Assembly (NCBI GenBank): GCA_047975325.1
Contig: JBKEDF010000084.1
Location: 1 to 60,987 of the forward strand
Length of the DNA: 60,987 nt
Origin: JBKEDF01 sp047975325
GTDB taxonomy: Bacteria; Pseudomonadota; Alphaproteobacteria; Rhodobacterales; Rhodobacteraceae
Reading direction: 5' to 3'
Both the position numbers and the translations under genes were made by a program. Below the pieces are notes generated by a model, which was given only the letters and a program-made list of their open reading frames with translations, was not told the DNA's origin and ran no database searches. Below, piece by piece: positions 26,363-34,880 of the stretch. Every line of letters begins with the position of its first letter. The first letter of the stretch is position 1.

Positions 26363-26983
26363 ATGACGAATGCCGCGATTGAAGTGATAGCGAAACGCCG
26401 GACCCGATACGCCATCGGTCGCAATCTGACGCAATCGCAGGAAAGCATCGAAGCCCTGATCCGGCAGGCCATTCGCCTTGCCCCCACCTCCTTCAATTCG
26501 CAAAGTTCGCGCGCGGTCATCCTGTTTGGCGACGCCTCCCTGCGGTTCTGGAATATTGTCACCGAAGCGCTGCGCGCCATCGTTCCGGCAGAACAATTCG
26601 ACAGCACCCAGGCCAAGATGGATCGTTTTGCCGCCGGGGTCGGGACCGTCCTTTTCTATGAAGATCAGGCGACGGTGAAGGATTTGCAGGAAAAATTTCC
26701 GCTTTATGCCGATAACTTCCCCGATTTTTCGGAACAATCGGGGGGTATGGCACAGTTTGCGGTCTGGACGGCGCTTGCCTCTGCCGGAATCGGGGCCAGC
26801 CTGCAACATTATCACCCCCTTATCGATGATGCCGTGGCACGGGAATTCGATATTCCCGAAAGCTGGAAACTGCGCGCGCAGATGCCCTTCGGCTCTATCG
26901 AGGCGAAGGACGAACCCAAGAGCTTCATCGACGATGCGCTACGCTTTCGCAGTCATGGCAATCTGACCGTCGCAGCGGAATAA
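26363..26983 (+). CDS. Nitroreductase family protein
   Basis: Flavin-dependent reductase fold, 206 residues. AIEVIAKRRTRYAIGRNL and IRLAPTSFNSQSSRAVIL form the FMN-phosphate binding start. SEQSGGMAQFAVWTALASAG with IGASLQHYHP is the mid-protein signature, and QMPFGSIEAKDEPK is the C-terminal loop. It resembles the YdgI/oxidoreductase subgroup acting on small electrophiles. The ATG at 26363 is preferred because GAGAGG lies 9 bases upstream; an in-frame GTG at 26336 has poorer support. Natural substrate unknown. Confidence 0.88.
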   Translation: MTNAAIEVIAKRRTRYAIGRNLTQSQESIEALIRQAIRLAPTSFNSQSSRAVILFGDASLRFWNIVTEALRAIVPAEQFDSTQAKMDRFAAGVGTVLFYEDQATVKDLQEKFPLYADNFPDFSEQSGGMAQFAVWTALASAGIGASLQHYHPLIDDAVAREFDIPESWKLRAQMPFGSIEAKDEPKSFIDDALRFRSHGNLTVAAE

Positions 26984-27095
26984 CCCACCGGTCGGGGCAG
27001 GCACCTGCCCTTGCTCCATCACCGGATATGCCCCTATCTTGCAAGCACCCCCACATTTTGCCTGCGGGTAGGGCACAAGACGGCGAGGAGACCGC

Positions 27096-27671
27096 ATGGA
27101 CGGCGACATCACGGCAAGGCTGCTCTACCTCGGAATCCTTATCGCGGCGGTTGGCGGATATCTCCTGGTGGAGTTCCGCGGCAGGATAGGGCAAGCGACC
27201 AGACAGGCCGCCGCATGGGCGCTCATCATCCTCGGCCTCATGGCCGGGTATGGGCTCTGGAGCGATATGCGAACCACTGTCATGCCCCGCCAATCCGTTC
27301 TGGAAGATGGTGCAATCACCATCCCCCGCGCCGCTGACGGGCATTATTACCTTGAATTGACTGTCTCCGGTACACCGATCAATTTTCTGGTCGATACCGG
27401 CGCAACCAATATCGTCCTAAGCCAGAGGGACGCCGAAAGGGTGGGGATAGACCCCCGCGACCTTGTCTATCTGGGAAGCGCACAAACGGCGAATGGCGTG
27501 GTTCGCACGGCACGGGTGACGCTGAACGATGTCGAACTTGGCCCCCTGCGGGATAGTCGGGTCACGGCTTATGTCAATGACGGGGAAATGGACGAATCCC
27601 TTCTTGGCATGGACTATCTGGGCCGGTTCAGGGTTGAAATCGACCGGGACCGGATGATCCTGACCCGCTGA
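27096..27671 (+). CDS. Membrane-anchored retropepsin-like aspartic protease
   Basis: A 191-residue protein with two N-terminal membrane helices (about 8-25 and 38-54), followed by a single-lobe aspartic protease domain. It carries the catalytic motif INFLVDTGATNIVLS (Asp100), the YYLELTVSGTPI strand before it, and ESLLGMDYLGRFRVEIDRDR at the end. This matches the clan AA, TIGR02281-type family widespread in Alphaproteobacteria. Such proteins dimerise to form the active site. Topology suggests a periplasmic domain; substrates are unknown. Confidence 0.85.
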   Translation: MDGDITARLLYLGILIAAVGGYLLVEFRGRIGQATRQAAAWALIILGLMAGYGLWSDMRTTVMPRQSVLEDGAITIPRAADGHYYLELTVSGTPINFLVDTGATNIVLSQRDAERVGIDPRDLVYLGSAQTANGVVRTARVTLNDVELGPLRDSRVTAYVNDGEMDESLLGMDYLGRFRVEIDRDRMILTR

Positions 27672-27689
27672 TACCCGGCCCGGCCCCCC

Positions 27690-27737
27690 TTGACTTGCCT
27701 GTCACCATGTCTCGATATGTATAAATATATACATCGA
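27690..27737 (+). promoter_or_regulatory. Promoter with Mo-box-like palindrome upstream of mop
   Basis: TTGACT (27690-27695) is followed after 17 bases by CGATAT, a plausible sigma-70 promoter. Overlapping the -10 region is TGTATA-AATA-TATACA (27718-27733), extended on both sides by TCGA (27712-27715 and 27734-27737). This resembles the AT-rich CG-flanked palindromes bound by ModE-type regulators (MopA/MopB in Rhodobacter capsulatus). Its position 17 bases before the mop start supports molybdate control, but overlap with -10 would fit repression better than activation unless the true start lies downstream. Confidence 0.6.
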
Positions 27738-27753
27738 CGTGAAGGATCCCCCA

Positions 27754-27963
27754 ATGAAACTCAGTGCGCGCAACACACTTCCCGGAACCGTGCAGGAAAT
27801 CGTGACAGGCGCCGTCACCAGCCATGTCCGTATTGATATCGGCGGCTCCATCATTACGGCGTCGATCACCAATGATGCCGTGAAGGAACTGGGGCTGAAA
27901 GTAGGGGCGAAAGCAGCGGCCGTCATCAAGGCCACGGATGTGATGGTCGGCGTGGATGACTGA
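27754..27963 (+). CDS. mop: Molybdenum-pterin/molybdate-binding protein (molbindin, Mop)
   Basis: Single TOBE/Mop domain of 69 residues that assembles into a hexamer storing molybdate. The opening KLSARNTLPGTVQEIVTGAV with TSHVRIDIGG and the closing LGLKVGAKAAAVIKATDVMV are diagnostic. The ATG at 27754 has AAGGA upstream with a spacing of 7-8; an upstream in-frame start at 27739 is unlikely. The last 8 bases overlap the trmO start (ATGACTGA), so the two are coupled. No molybdate transporter genes are adjacent. Confidence 0.93.
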   Translation: MKLSARNTLPGTVQEIVTGAVTSHVRIDIGGSIITASITNDAVKELGLKVGAKAAAVIKATDVMVGVDD

Positions 27964-28432
27964 AAAGACCATAGCCGACCCGCTTCGGCCTCATGAAAAA
28001 GCCGTCAAGACACCCGAAGGCTTCGATGCCGGGCTGTGGTTCATTGGCAGGATCCATACGCCATGGGACAACCGTTCAGACTGCCCGCGCCGGGGCGATG
28101 CCGAAAACGGGCCGGATTGCCGGATCATGCTGGATGAAAACTGGCATGAGGCCCTGACAGGTATCGACGCGCATGAACATATCCAGGTGCTCTACTGGAT
28201 GCATCTTTCCCGGCGCGATGCCGTGCGTCAGAACCCCGGTTTCCGTGACAGTTCCACCGGCACCTTCGCATTGCGTTCCCCGTTACGGCCCAATCCCATT
28301 GCTTCCTCGGTGGTCCGGCTTTTGCGGGTTTCCGGTCCGGAACTGGCTGTTCGTGGCCTCGATTGCATCAACGGCACACCACTGCTCGATCTCAAACCCG
28401 TCTTTGGCATCCCCGCAAAAGGGGCGGTCTGA
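27956..28432 (+). CDS. trmO: TrmO/TsaA family tRNA methyltransferase-like protein
   Basis: A 158-residue TsaA-like beta-barrel protein. Family motifs are GLWFIGRIHTPWDNRSDCPR, AHEHIQVLYWMHLSRRD, TGTFALRSPLRPNPIASSVV and a closing LDLKPVFGIP. E. coli TrmO methylates N6-threonylcarbamoyl-adenosine 37 in tRNA-Thr using S-adenosylmethionine. This homologue lacks the C-terminal extension of the enterobacterial enzyme. Its gene overlaps mop and appears to share the Mo-box promoter, so a role linked to molybdenum rather than tRNA is possible; the sequence does not decide this. Confidence 0.85.
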   Translation: MTEKTIADPLRPHEKAVKTPEGFDAGLWFIGRIHTPWDNRSDCPRRGDAENGPDCRIMLDENWHEALTGIDAHEHIQVLYWMHLSRRDAVRQNPGFRDSSTGTFALRSPLRPNPIASSVVRLLRVSGPELAVRGLDCINGTPLLDLKPVFGIPAKGAV

Positions 28433-28499
28433 CCAAAAAGCCGGTTGAAGGGACGGGGCACGCATCTCTGCCGGTTTCCCCCTCCGCCAGATCTTTGGC

Positions 28500-29918
28500 C
28501 TATTGCATGTCGCGCAGTACCGCACCGGGGTTCATGATCCCCAGCGGATCCAGTGCCGCCTTGATCGCGCGCATTGCCGCAAGCTTTGCCTGATCCCCGA
28601 ACCGCTCCAGATCACCGACCTTCAGCCGCCCGATGCCATGTTCAGCGGAAATCGACCCACCACGCGCATCGACCAATTCATGTACGGTCAACTTGATCTT
28701 TTCGCGCAAGGCCTCATATTCCGCACGATCCTTTCCCGGCGCGGGAAAGATATTGTAATGCAGGTTGCCATCCCCGAGATGGCCGAAACAGTTGATGCGG
28801 ACATCCCCCAGCCGTGCGAGCACCTGCCCGGCCTCATCAATGAAACCTGCAATCTCCCCCAGCGGGACGGAGATATCATGGCTGGAAATCGCGCCGACCC
28901 GGCGATTGCCCTCAGGCAGATGTTCCCGCAGCGTCCAGAATTCACCGCGCTGCGCCTGCGATTGCGCGATGACGCCATCATCGGCAAGCCCTGCCTCCAG
29001 GGCCGCCTCAAACAGCCCTTCCAATGCCGCGGCAGGGTCAAGGCCCTCCGGCAGGCCCAGTTCCACCAGCACCATCCAATCCGGCGCCACGGCAAAGGGC
29101 TGGCGAATATCGGGAAGCTTTTCAGCCATGAAATCGAGCCCGGTTTTCGAAATCAGCTCAAAGGCCGAAACCAGCCCCCCCAACCTGTCCTGCGTCAATC
29201 CAAGCAGGTCCAGCGCCGCCGCCGGGTCTTTCACCACGAAAAGCGCCGTGCCGGTGGCTGCGGGGATTGGCGAAAGTTTCAGGCACGCCGCCGTGATCAC
29301 CCCCAGCGTGCCCTCGGCCCCGATCAGAAGGTTGCGAAGATCATAGCCGGTATTGTCTTTGCGCAGCCGTTTCAGCCCGTGCCAGATCGTGCCATCGGGC
29401 AGAACCGCCTCCAGCCCCAGGCACAGTTCGCGCGCATTGCCATAACGCAGGACATTGACCCCGCCGGCATTGGTGCCCAAGGCCCCACCGACCTGCGCCG
29501 TGCCTTCCGAAGCAAGCGAGAGCGGGAAGAGCCTGCCTGCCGCCGTTGCGGCCTCCTGTACCTCCGCCAGTGTGGTGCCCGCCTCCGCCACCAGGACATT
29601 TTCCTGCGGATATACGGCCCGGATCCCGCGCATCCTTTCCAGAGACAACAACAATGGCCGTGCGCCTTCGGGCTTTACCTGCCCGCCGACCAGCCCCGTG
29701 CGCCCCCCAAGGGGAATGACCCCCACCCGCGCCTCGCGACAGGCCGTCAGGATTGCGGCAACCTCGGCGGTATTGCGTGGCAGCGCCACCGCCCCCGCAC
29801 GACCGTGATAACGTCCGCGCGGTTCCTCAAGATCCCGCGGCTCGGGCGCGCGCAGCCCACCCTCGGGCAACTGGCCCTTCAACGCGGTTACGAAATCCTC
29901 TGTCGCATCATTCAGCAT
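28500..29918 (-). CDS. FAD-binding oxidoreductase (D-2-hydroxyacid/2-hydroxyglutarate dehydrogenase-like)
   Basis: A 472-residue flavoenzyme of the GlcD/D-lactate/D-2-hydroxyglutarate dehydrogenase group. The N-terminal FAD domain has VIPLGGRTGLVGGQ, ASEGTAQVGGALGTNAGGVN, LRKDNTGYDLRNLLIGAEGT and LGVITAACLKL. The C-terminal substrate domain has SHDISVPLGEIAGFI, INCFGHLGDGNLHYN with metal-type histidines, and GGSISAEHGIGRLK. The start is 29918 because AGGAG lies 6 bases before that ATG. It oxidises a 2-hydroxyacid and probably passes electrons to a carrier. It resembles mitochondrial D2HGDH-type enzymes; the exact substrate is unresolved. Confidence 0.88.
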   Translation of the reverse strand: MLNDATEDFVTALKGQLPEGGLRAPEPRDLEEPRGRYHGRAGAVALPRNTAEVAAILTACREARVGVIPLGGRTGLVGGQVKPEGARPLLLSLERMRGIRAVYPQENVLVAEAGTTLAEVQEAATAAGRLFPLSLASEGTAQVGGALGTNAGGVNVLRYGNARELCLGLEAVLPDGTIWHGLKRLRKDNTGYDLRNLLIGAEGTLGVITAACLKLSPIPAATGTALFVVKDPAAALDLLGLTQDRLGGLVSAFELISKTGLDFMAEKLPDIRQPFAVAPDWMVLVELGLPEGLDPAAALEGLFEAALEAGLADDGVIAQSQAQRGEFWTLREHLPEGNRRVGAISSHDISVPLGEIAGFIDEAGQVLARLGDVRINCFGHLGDGNLHYNIFPAPGKDRAEYEALREKIKLTVHELVDARGGSISAEHGIGRLKVGDLERFGDQAKLAAMRAIKAALDPLGIMNPGAVLRDMQ

Positions 29919-30009
29919 GGCTACTCCTTCGGAAACCATGCTTAACGGTGCCGCCGCCAAAACGGGAGAGGCTTTGACCAGTTCCGTGAATTTTCTACAC
30001 CCCTGACGT

Positions 30010-30795
30010 TCAGGGCAGCCATTCGGGATTCAGGACCATGATCGTTGGTCGCCCCGGCAGTCGTGACAGCGACAGGTCAATCTGGCTGTCTTCAAGCCGG
30101 ACAATATCAAATTCCGCCTCCATGCCCGCCAGAAACCGTTCCAGGGATGCGCCAGAAAACCAGTGCATCGGCAACACGACCGAGGATTTGAGCCGGCGCA
30201 CGACCTCCATCATCGATGGCAGGTCAAGCGTGTACCCCCCATCAACCGGAACCATCAGCACATCCACACGGCCAAGTTCGGCATATTGCGCCTCATCCGG
30301 AATATGGTGGAGATGCCCCAGATGCCCGACACAAAGCCCGGCCATTTCAAAGATGAAGATCGAATTGCCCTCACGCCGGGTCTGTTCAAAGCCGCGCGCA
30401 TCAGTCAGCACATTGCGCACCCGGACATCGCCAAGATCAAGATCATGCCGTTGCCCCCAGCCTTCCAGAATATGGGGAATGCGCGTATCGGGGTTGGCGG
30501 TCCAATGGGTCCGGTGGGAATTGTTCATCGTCACCACATCCGGCACCAGACCGGTATCGCCCAGAAAACCGGTGAAATCCGTAACCAAAACCCGGTCAGA
30601 TGCCGTTCGCATGGCAAAACTGGCGTGGTTCAGATACCGGATGCGCACCTCATCTTCGGCCACGGGTGTTTCAAAACGCGCCTTTTGCAGATAGCCGTTT
30701 TCGGCAAGCGCGATGCAATGGCTGGGTATGCGGTCCTGCGCGGCGGCGATACCCGGCAGGAAAGCCAGGGTGAATAACAGGGGACGAGAGAACAT
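30010..30795 (-). CDS. Exported MBL-fold protein with altered metal motif
   Basis: A 261-residue secreted protein of the metallo-beta-lactamase fold, UlaG-like branch. Signal peptide about 1-20 (FLPGIAAAQ). Fold landmarks are RIRYLNHASFAMRT, VLVTDF, GLCVGHLGHLHH, VDVLMVPVDGGYTLD and SSVVLPMHWFSG. The usual HxHxDH metal site is replaced by NNSHRTHW, where the first His is Asn and the Asp is Thr, so metal binding must differ. Start at 30795 behind an excellent AGGAGGTG. Substrate unknown. Confidence 0.75.
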   Translation of the reverse strand: MFSRPLLFTLAFLPGIAAAQDRIPSHCIALAENGYLQKARFETPVAEDEVRIRYLNHASFAMRTASDRVLVTDFTGFLGDTGLVPDVVTMNNSHRTHWTANPDTRIPHILEGWGQRHDLDLGDVRVRNVLTDARGFEQTRREGNSIFIFEMAGLCVGHLGHLHHIPDEAQYAELGRVDVLMVPVDGGYTLDLPSMMEVVRRLKSSVVLPMHWFSGASLERFLAGMEAEFDIVRLEDSQIDLSLSRLPGRPTIMVLNPEWLP

Positions 30796-30865
30796 CGGCA
30801 GCACCTCCTGCAACAGAGGATAGGCCAAAATGCCGTTGTTTCACGTCACAATCACGCCATCGCGA

Positions 30866-31456
30866 TCATCGCCCGGCATCGGTACGTCCGCGACGATCCT
30901 GTCGCAGGCTGGCATAAAGGACGTGATTGCGCCAACGCCCGGCAATCTGGAGATAGCTTTGCGCCACGCCTTCATATTTGAAGCCGCTCTTTTCCAGCAC
31001 CCCGCGCGAGGCGCGGTTTTCAGGCAGGCAGGCGGCCTCGACCCGGCTCAGATCCAGCGCGGTAAAGGCATGATGGACAAGCGCCAGAAGGGCCTCGCGC
31101 ATATAGCCCTGCCGCGCAAAAGGTTCACCGATCCAATACCCCACCGTCCCGGCCTGCGCCGGGCCACGGCGGATATTATCCATGGTGATCGCCCCAAGAA
31201 GCAGCCGATCCTGCCGTCGGATCAAAAAAAGCGGAAGCGCGGTGCCCTGCGCCTCTGCCCGCGCGGCCCAATAAACCCGGTTGGTAAAAGCCCGCCGCGA
31301 AAGGTGATCGGCAGACCAGACCGGTTCCCATGGTGTCAGGAAATCTGCCGATTGCAAACGCAGCGACGACCAGGCCGACCAATCCGTGTGTTGCGGCAGC
31401 CGCAGCGTCATCCGTTCCGTTTCCAGACGTACCTTGCGGCGCAGGCGAAACATCAT
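30866..31456 (-). CDS. GNAT-family N-acetyltransferase (RimJ-like)
   Basis: A 196-residue acetyltransferase using acetyl-CoA. It shows the RimJ/RimL pattern: LETERMTLRLP at the N-terminus, the GTVGYWIGEPFARQGYMREA acetyl-CoA-binding region, LSRVEAACLPENRASRGVL and EKSGFKYEGVAQSYLQI at the C-terminus. RimJ-like enzymes acetylate N-termini of ribosomal proteins, but many paralogues have other targets. The start overlaps the M16 peptidase stop by one base, making it the last gene of the surf1-thrC-peptidase run. Confidence 0.9.
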   Translation of the reverse strand: MMFRLRRKVRLETERMTLRLPQHTDWSAWSSLRLQSADFLTPWEPVWSADHLSRRAFTNRVYWAARAEAQGTALPLFLIRRQDRLLLGAITMDNIRRGPAQAGTVGYWIGEPFARQGYMREALLALVHHAFTALDLSRVEAACLPENRASRGVLEKSGFKYEGVAQSYLQIAGRWRNHVLYASLRQDRRGRTDAGR

Positions 31457-32715
31457 CAGGCGGCCAGTCTTTCGCGGATCCTGTCCAACCCGGGCGCCCC
31501 CGCCACGGGACCATAAAGCGCAAGCGCCGCCTTTGCCCCCAGCAGCCTTTCACCAACGGCCCGGACATCGGCAATCGAAACCGCATCGATCCTGGCAACG
31601 GCCTCTTCCGGCGTCGGCACCCGGCCCCAGATCGACAACAGCCGCGCCAGACGTTCGGCCCGGCTGGTCGGGCTTTCCAGCCCCATCAGCATCCCCGCCT
31701 TGATTTGCGCGCGCGCACGGTTGATTTCCGTCTCATCCAGATCTTCGGCGGAACGTTTCAGTTCATCCACGGTGATTTCGGCCAGCGCACCCAGGTCTTC
31801 CCCCGAGGTTCCGGCATAGATCGTGAATTGCCCGGTATCGGCATAGGCTCCGGCCTGCGCGAAGATGGAATAACAAAGCCCCCGTTCCTCCCGTACCTTC
31901 TGAAACAACCGCGACGACATTCCCCCGCCCATGGCCATCGCATAGATCTGCGCGGCAAAGACGGTCGGACAAAGATAGCCGGGCGAATCGAAGGCCAGCG
32001 CGAAATGGGCCTGTTCAAGATCGCGGATCTCCCGCCGTTCGGACCCTCGAAACCGCGCAGGCTCCATTACCGCACCCCTGTCGCGCGAGAGGCTGCCGAA
32101 AAGCGCCGTGCACTGGGCAACGATCGCCTCATGATCCACCGCACCGGCGGCAGACAGGATCATCTGCCCCGGCCCGTAATGTTCGGTCACGAAATCCGTC
32201 AGATCCGTCCGGCCGAAACCTGCCACCCTTTCGGCCGGACCAAGAATGCTGCGGCCAAAGGCCTGACCCGGATAACAGGCCTCCTGCAACCAGTCGAAAA
32301 CGATATCATCGGGTGTATCCAGGGCCTGTCCGATTTCCTGCAGGATGACATTGCGCTCTGTCTCGATCTCTTGCGGATCAAAGATCGGATTGGTCAGGAT
32401 ATCCCCGATCACATCCACGGCAAGCGGCATATCCTCTGCCAGAACCCGCGCGTAATAGGCTGTCATCTCACGCGAGGTATAGGCATTCAGATAACCGCCC
32501 ACATCCTCAATGGTTTCGGCAATCTGCAGCGCGCTGCGCCGGGCCGTGCCCTTGAAGGCCATATGTTCCAGAAAATGCGCAACGCCGTTTTGTTCCGCCC
32601 GTTCATGCCGCCCGCCGGCCGCCACCCAGATACCAACGGAAGCCGACCTGAGGCCCGGCATTTCCTCGGTCACGATACGGAAACCGTTTTCCAGCGTGGT
32701 CAGGCGGCTGGTCAC
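31456..32715 (-). CDS. M16-family zinc peptidase (processing-peptidase-like)
   Basis: A 419-residue single-chain M16B peptidase resembling the beta subunit of mitochondrial processing peptidase. The inverted zinc motif is HFLEHMAFKGT (His47, Glu50, His51), and the distal glutamate lies in EIETERNVILQEIG. Other family segments are GGYLNAYTSREMTAYYARVL, AMGGGMSSRLFQKVREERGL and YSIFAQAGAY. No signal peptide is seen, so it is probably cytosolic. It overlaps thrC by 4 bases upstream and the GNAT gene by one base downstream. The thrC-M16 pairing is a recurrent alphaproteobacterial arrangement. Confidence 0.94.
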   Translation of the reverse strand: MTSRLTTLENGFRIVTEEMPGLRSASVGIWVAAGGRHERAEQNGVAHFLEHMAFKGTARRSALQIAETIEDVGGYLNAYTSREMTAYYARVLAEDMPLAVDVIGDILTNPIFDPQEIETERNVILQEIGQALDTPDDIVFDWLQEACYPGQAFGRSILGPAERVAGFGRTDLTDFVTEHYGPGQMILSAAGAVDHEAIVAQCTALFGSLSRDRGAVMEPARFRGSERREIRDLEQAHFALAFDSPGYLCPTVFAAQIYAMAMGGGMSSRLFQKVREERGLCYSIFAQAGAYADTGQFTIYAGTSGEDLGALAEITVDELKRSAEDLDETEINRARAQIKAGMLMGLESPTSRAERLARLLSIWGRVPTPEEAVARIDAVSIADVRAVGERLLGAKAALALYGPVAGAPGLDRIRERLAA

Positions 32716-34109
32716 AGGGCAACCCTTTCGGAAATATTCGCGCGGATATGATCTTCCAGCACGGAAAGATCATTGGCAAGTCGCGTAACACGTTCGGGGC
32801 GTTCAAAAAGATCTGCCATGCGCGGCGGAAGGTCGGGGCGCTGCCCCATCGCATGTTCCACGGCATCGGGAAATTTCGCCGGATGGGCGGTGGCCAGCAT
32901 GACCATCGGCGCGGGGCCGGAATGGGTTGCGGCAACATGGATGCCGACGGCGGAATGCGGGCAGACCACCTCCCCCGTGCGGGCAAAGGTATCGCGAATC
33001 GAAATATAGGTTTCTTCCTCATCGCATCGCCCGGAGGCAAAGCTTTCCCGCAGGGCCTCCGCCGCGCCCTGACTGATCGAAAATCCCCCCGCCTTCAGTT
33101 CCTCCATAAGCTGCGCAACGGCAGCCCCGTCGCGCTCATAGGCATAAAAGAGTGCCCGTTCAAAATTTGACGACACCTGGATATCCATCGAAGGGCTGAT
33201 GGAAGGCTTCACCCCGTCCGGACGGTATTCCCCCGTCCTTATCGCCCGGTCCAGGATGTCGTTTTGATTGGTTGCAACGGTCAGCCGCCCGATGGGCAGC
33301 CCCATGTTCCGCGCGACATAGCCTGCGAAGATATCACCGAAATTGCCCGTGGGTACGGTAAAATCCACCTCCCGGTGCGGCGCACCGAGACTGACGGCGG
33401 CTGAAAAATAGTAAACCACCTGTGCCAGCACCCGCGCCCAGTTGATCGAATTCACACCGGCCAGGCCCACCGCATCACGGAAGTCTAAATGGTTGAACAT
33501 GTCCTTTACCCGGGCCTGGCAATCATCGAAATCGCCATCAAGCGCAATTGCATGAACATTGGCCTCGGCGGGGGTGGTCATCTGGCGCCGCTGCACTTCG
33601 GTAACCCTGCCATGGGGAAACAGGATGAAGACATCGACATTGGCCAATCCCCGGAATGCCTCGATCGCCGCCGATCCGGTATCACCTGAGGTCGCCCCGA
33701 CAATGGTGATCCGTTCCCCCGATTTTGCCAGCACCGCCTGCATCATCTGTCCGATCAGCTGCATGGCGAAATCCTTGAAGGCCAGTGTTGGCCCATGAAA
33801 CAGTTCCAGCAGGAAATGGTTTGCCCCAAGCTGTTTCAGCGGCGCGCGGGCCGCATGGCCGAAATCGCGATGGGCCGCCGCGATCAGGCCGCGAAACTCC
33901 TCGGCGGTAAAAGTGTCGCCGAGATAGGGCCACATCACGCGAAAGGCCACTTCCTCATAGGGAAGGCCCGCCAATGCCGCGATATCATCACGGCTTATTT
34001 CAGGAATTTCCCGGGGGACATAAAGCCCGCCATCGCGGGCAAGCCCCGTCATCATTGCTTCGGCAAAGCTCAGATCAGGCGCCTGGCCACGGGTCGAGAT
34101 ATAGCGCAT
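32712..34109 (-). CDS. thrC: Threonine synthase
   Basis: PLP enzyme converting O-phosphohomoserine to threonine. The 465-residue product is the long fungal/proteobacterial type. It has RYISTRGQAPDLSFAEAMMT at the N-terminus, the PLP lysine in HGPTLAFKDFAMQ (Lys112), the phosphate loop GATSGDTGSAAIEAF, and VPTGNFGDIFAGYVARNMG. It competes with the methionine branch (metZ) for activated homoserine. It begins 13 bases after surf1 in a run that continues from the cytochrome oxidase genes. Confidence 0.96.
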   Translation of the reverse strand: MRYISTRGQAPDLSFAEAMMTGLARDGGLYVPREIPEISRDDIAALAGLPYEEVAFRVMWPYLGDTFTAEEFRGLIAAAHRDFGHAARAPLKQLGANHFLLELFHGPTLAFKDFAMQLIGQMMQAVLAKSGERITIVGATSGDTGSAAIEAFRGLANVDVFILFPHGRVTEVQRRQMTTPAEANVHAIALDGDFDDCQARVKDMFNHLDFRDAVGLAGVNSINWARVLAQVVYYFSAAVSLGAPHREVDFTVPTGNFGDIFAGYVARNMGLPIGRLTVATNQNDILDRAIRTGEYRPDGVKPSISPSMDIQVSSNFERALFYAYERDGAAVAQLMEELKAGGFSISQGAAEALRESFASGRCDEEETYISIRDTFARTGEVVCPHSAVGIHVAATHSGPAPMVMLATAHPAKFPDAVEHAMGQRPDLPPRMADLFERPERVTRLANDLSVLEDHIRANISERVAL

Positions 34110-34122
34110 CCGATTAGATCCC

Positions 34123-34794
34123 CTATTGTTTTGTTCGCCTGATACGCCAGAGCAGGAGCAGAGTCATCCCCAGCCAGACAGCCGCCATCAAAAACCAGGT
34201 GATGGCATAGTTCAGATGGTTGTTCGTGATCCCCTCCGCACCCACCGGCATCGGTTCGATCCCGTCCCCCGTATCGGACCGCGCCACAATCAGCACAGGT
34301 TCCGCCTTCAGCGCCTCCGCCATCTGCGGTACATCCCGCGCAAAGAAAAGTCCCCGGGCAAGATCGGGATCGGGCGTATAGCCATCAACCTCCTGCGGCC
34401 AGTGCAGGTTGCCGGTAATTTCGGCCTGTCCCACTTCCCGCGGAACACCCCGGGCAGCCTCCGCCACAAAACCGCGATCTATCATGATGCGACGGCCATT
34501 GTCGGTTTCAAAAAGCGCAATCACCCGATAGCCCGGGCCGATCTGCTTGATGCTGGTAAGAACACCCAGGTCCTCACCGGTGAAGCGGCCCGAAACGCGC
34601 ACCGGCATATAACGATCCCGGGGGTCCTCCGGGTTGGCAGGCAGGGCGACAGGCGCAGCTGCGATACGGGCCTCGATCTGGGCCAGAACATCTTCCTTCC
34701 AGTGAAGGCGCTGAAGTTGCCAGAATCCCAGCCACAACAAAATCGCCACCCCTCCCATTCCCAGGATCAGGGGCACGATCATCCGCTTCAGCAT
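34123..34794 (-). CDS. SURF1-family cytochrome oxidase biogenesis protein
   Basis: Inner-membrane factor assisting haem a insertion into subunit I of aa3 oxidase. The 223-residue protein has the family topology: an N-terminal helix (about 6-24, LGFWQLQRLHWKEDVLAQI following), a periplasmic domain with RYMPVRVSGRF and MIDRGFV, and a C-terminal helix preceded by NNHLNYAITWFLMA. It lies between ctaE and thrC. A terminator-like hairpin sits immediately upstream, so its transcription from the oxidase operon is probably attenuated. Confidence 0.93.
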   Translation of the reverse strand: MLKRMIVPLILGMGGVAILLWLGFWQLQRLHWKEDVLAQIEARIAAAPVALPANPEDPRDRYMPVRVSGRFTGEDLGVLTSIKQIGPGYRVIALFETDNGRRIMIDRGFVAEAARGVPREVGQAEITGNLHWPQEVDGYTPDPDLARGLFFARDVPQMAEALKAEPVLIVARSDTGDGIEPMPVGAEGITNNHLNYAITWFLMAAVWLGMTLLLLWRIRRTKQ

Positions 34795-34811
34795 TTCAGT
34801 TCCATCCGGGC

Positions 34812-34847
34812 AAGAAAAAGGGCGCGGCCCCTGATGGACCGCACCCC
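34812..34847 (-). terminator. Terminator/attenuator between ctaE and surf1
   Basis: On the minus strand GGGTGCGG pairs with CCGCGCCC (one G-U), extended inward by TCC/GGG around a small loop, and is followed by TTTTTCTT. It starts about 34 bases after the ctaE stop and ends 18 bases before the surf1 ATG. There is no room for a promoter after it, so surf1-thrC must rely on read-through or on a promoter inside ctaE. Confidence 0.75.
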
Positions 34848-34880
34848 GTGTGAATTCAACCCCTTGCGAAAGGTCGTGCG

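Noticed and set aside
31330..32751. 473-codon plus-strand frame over the M16 peptidase
   Set aside because: Antisense shadow; the minus strand carries the intact HFLEH zinc motif.
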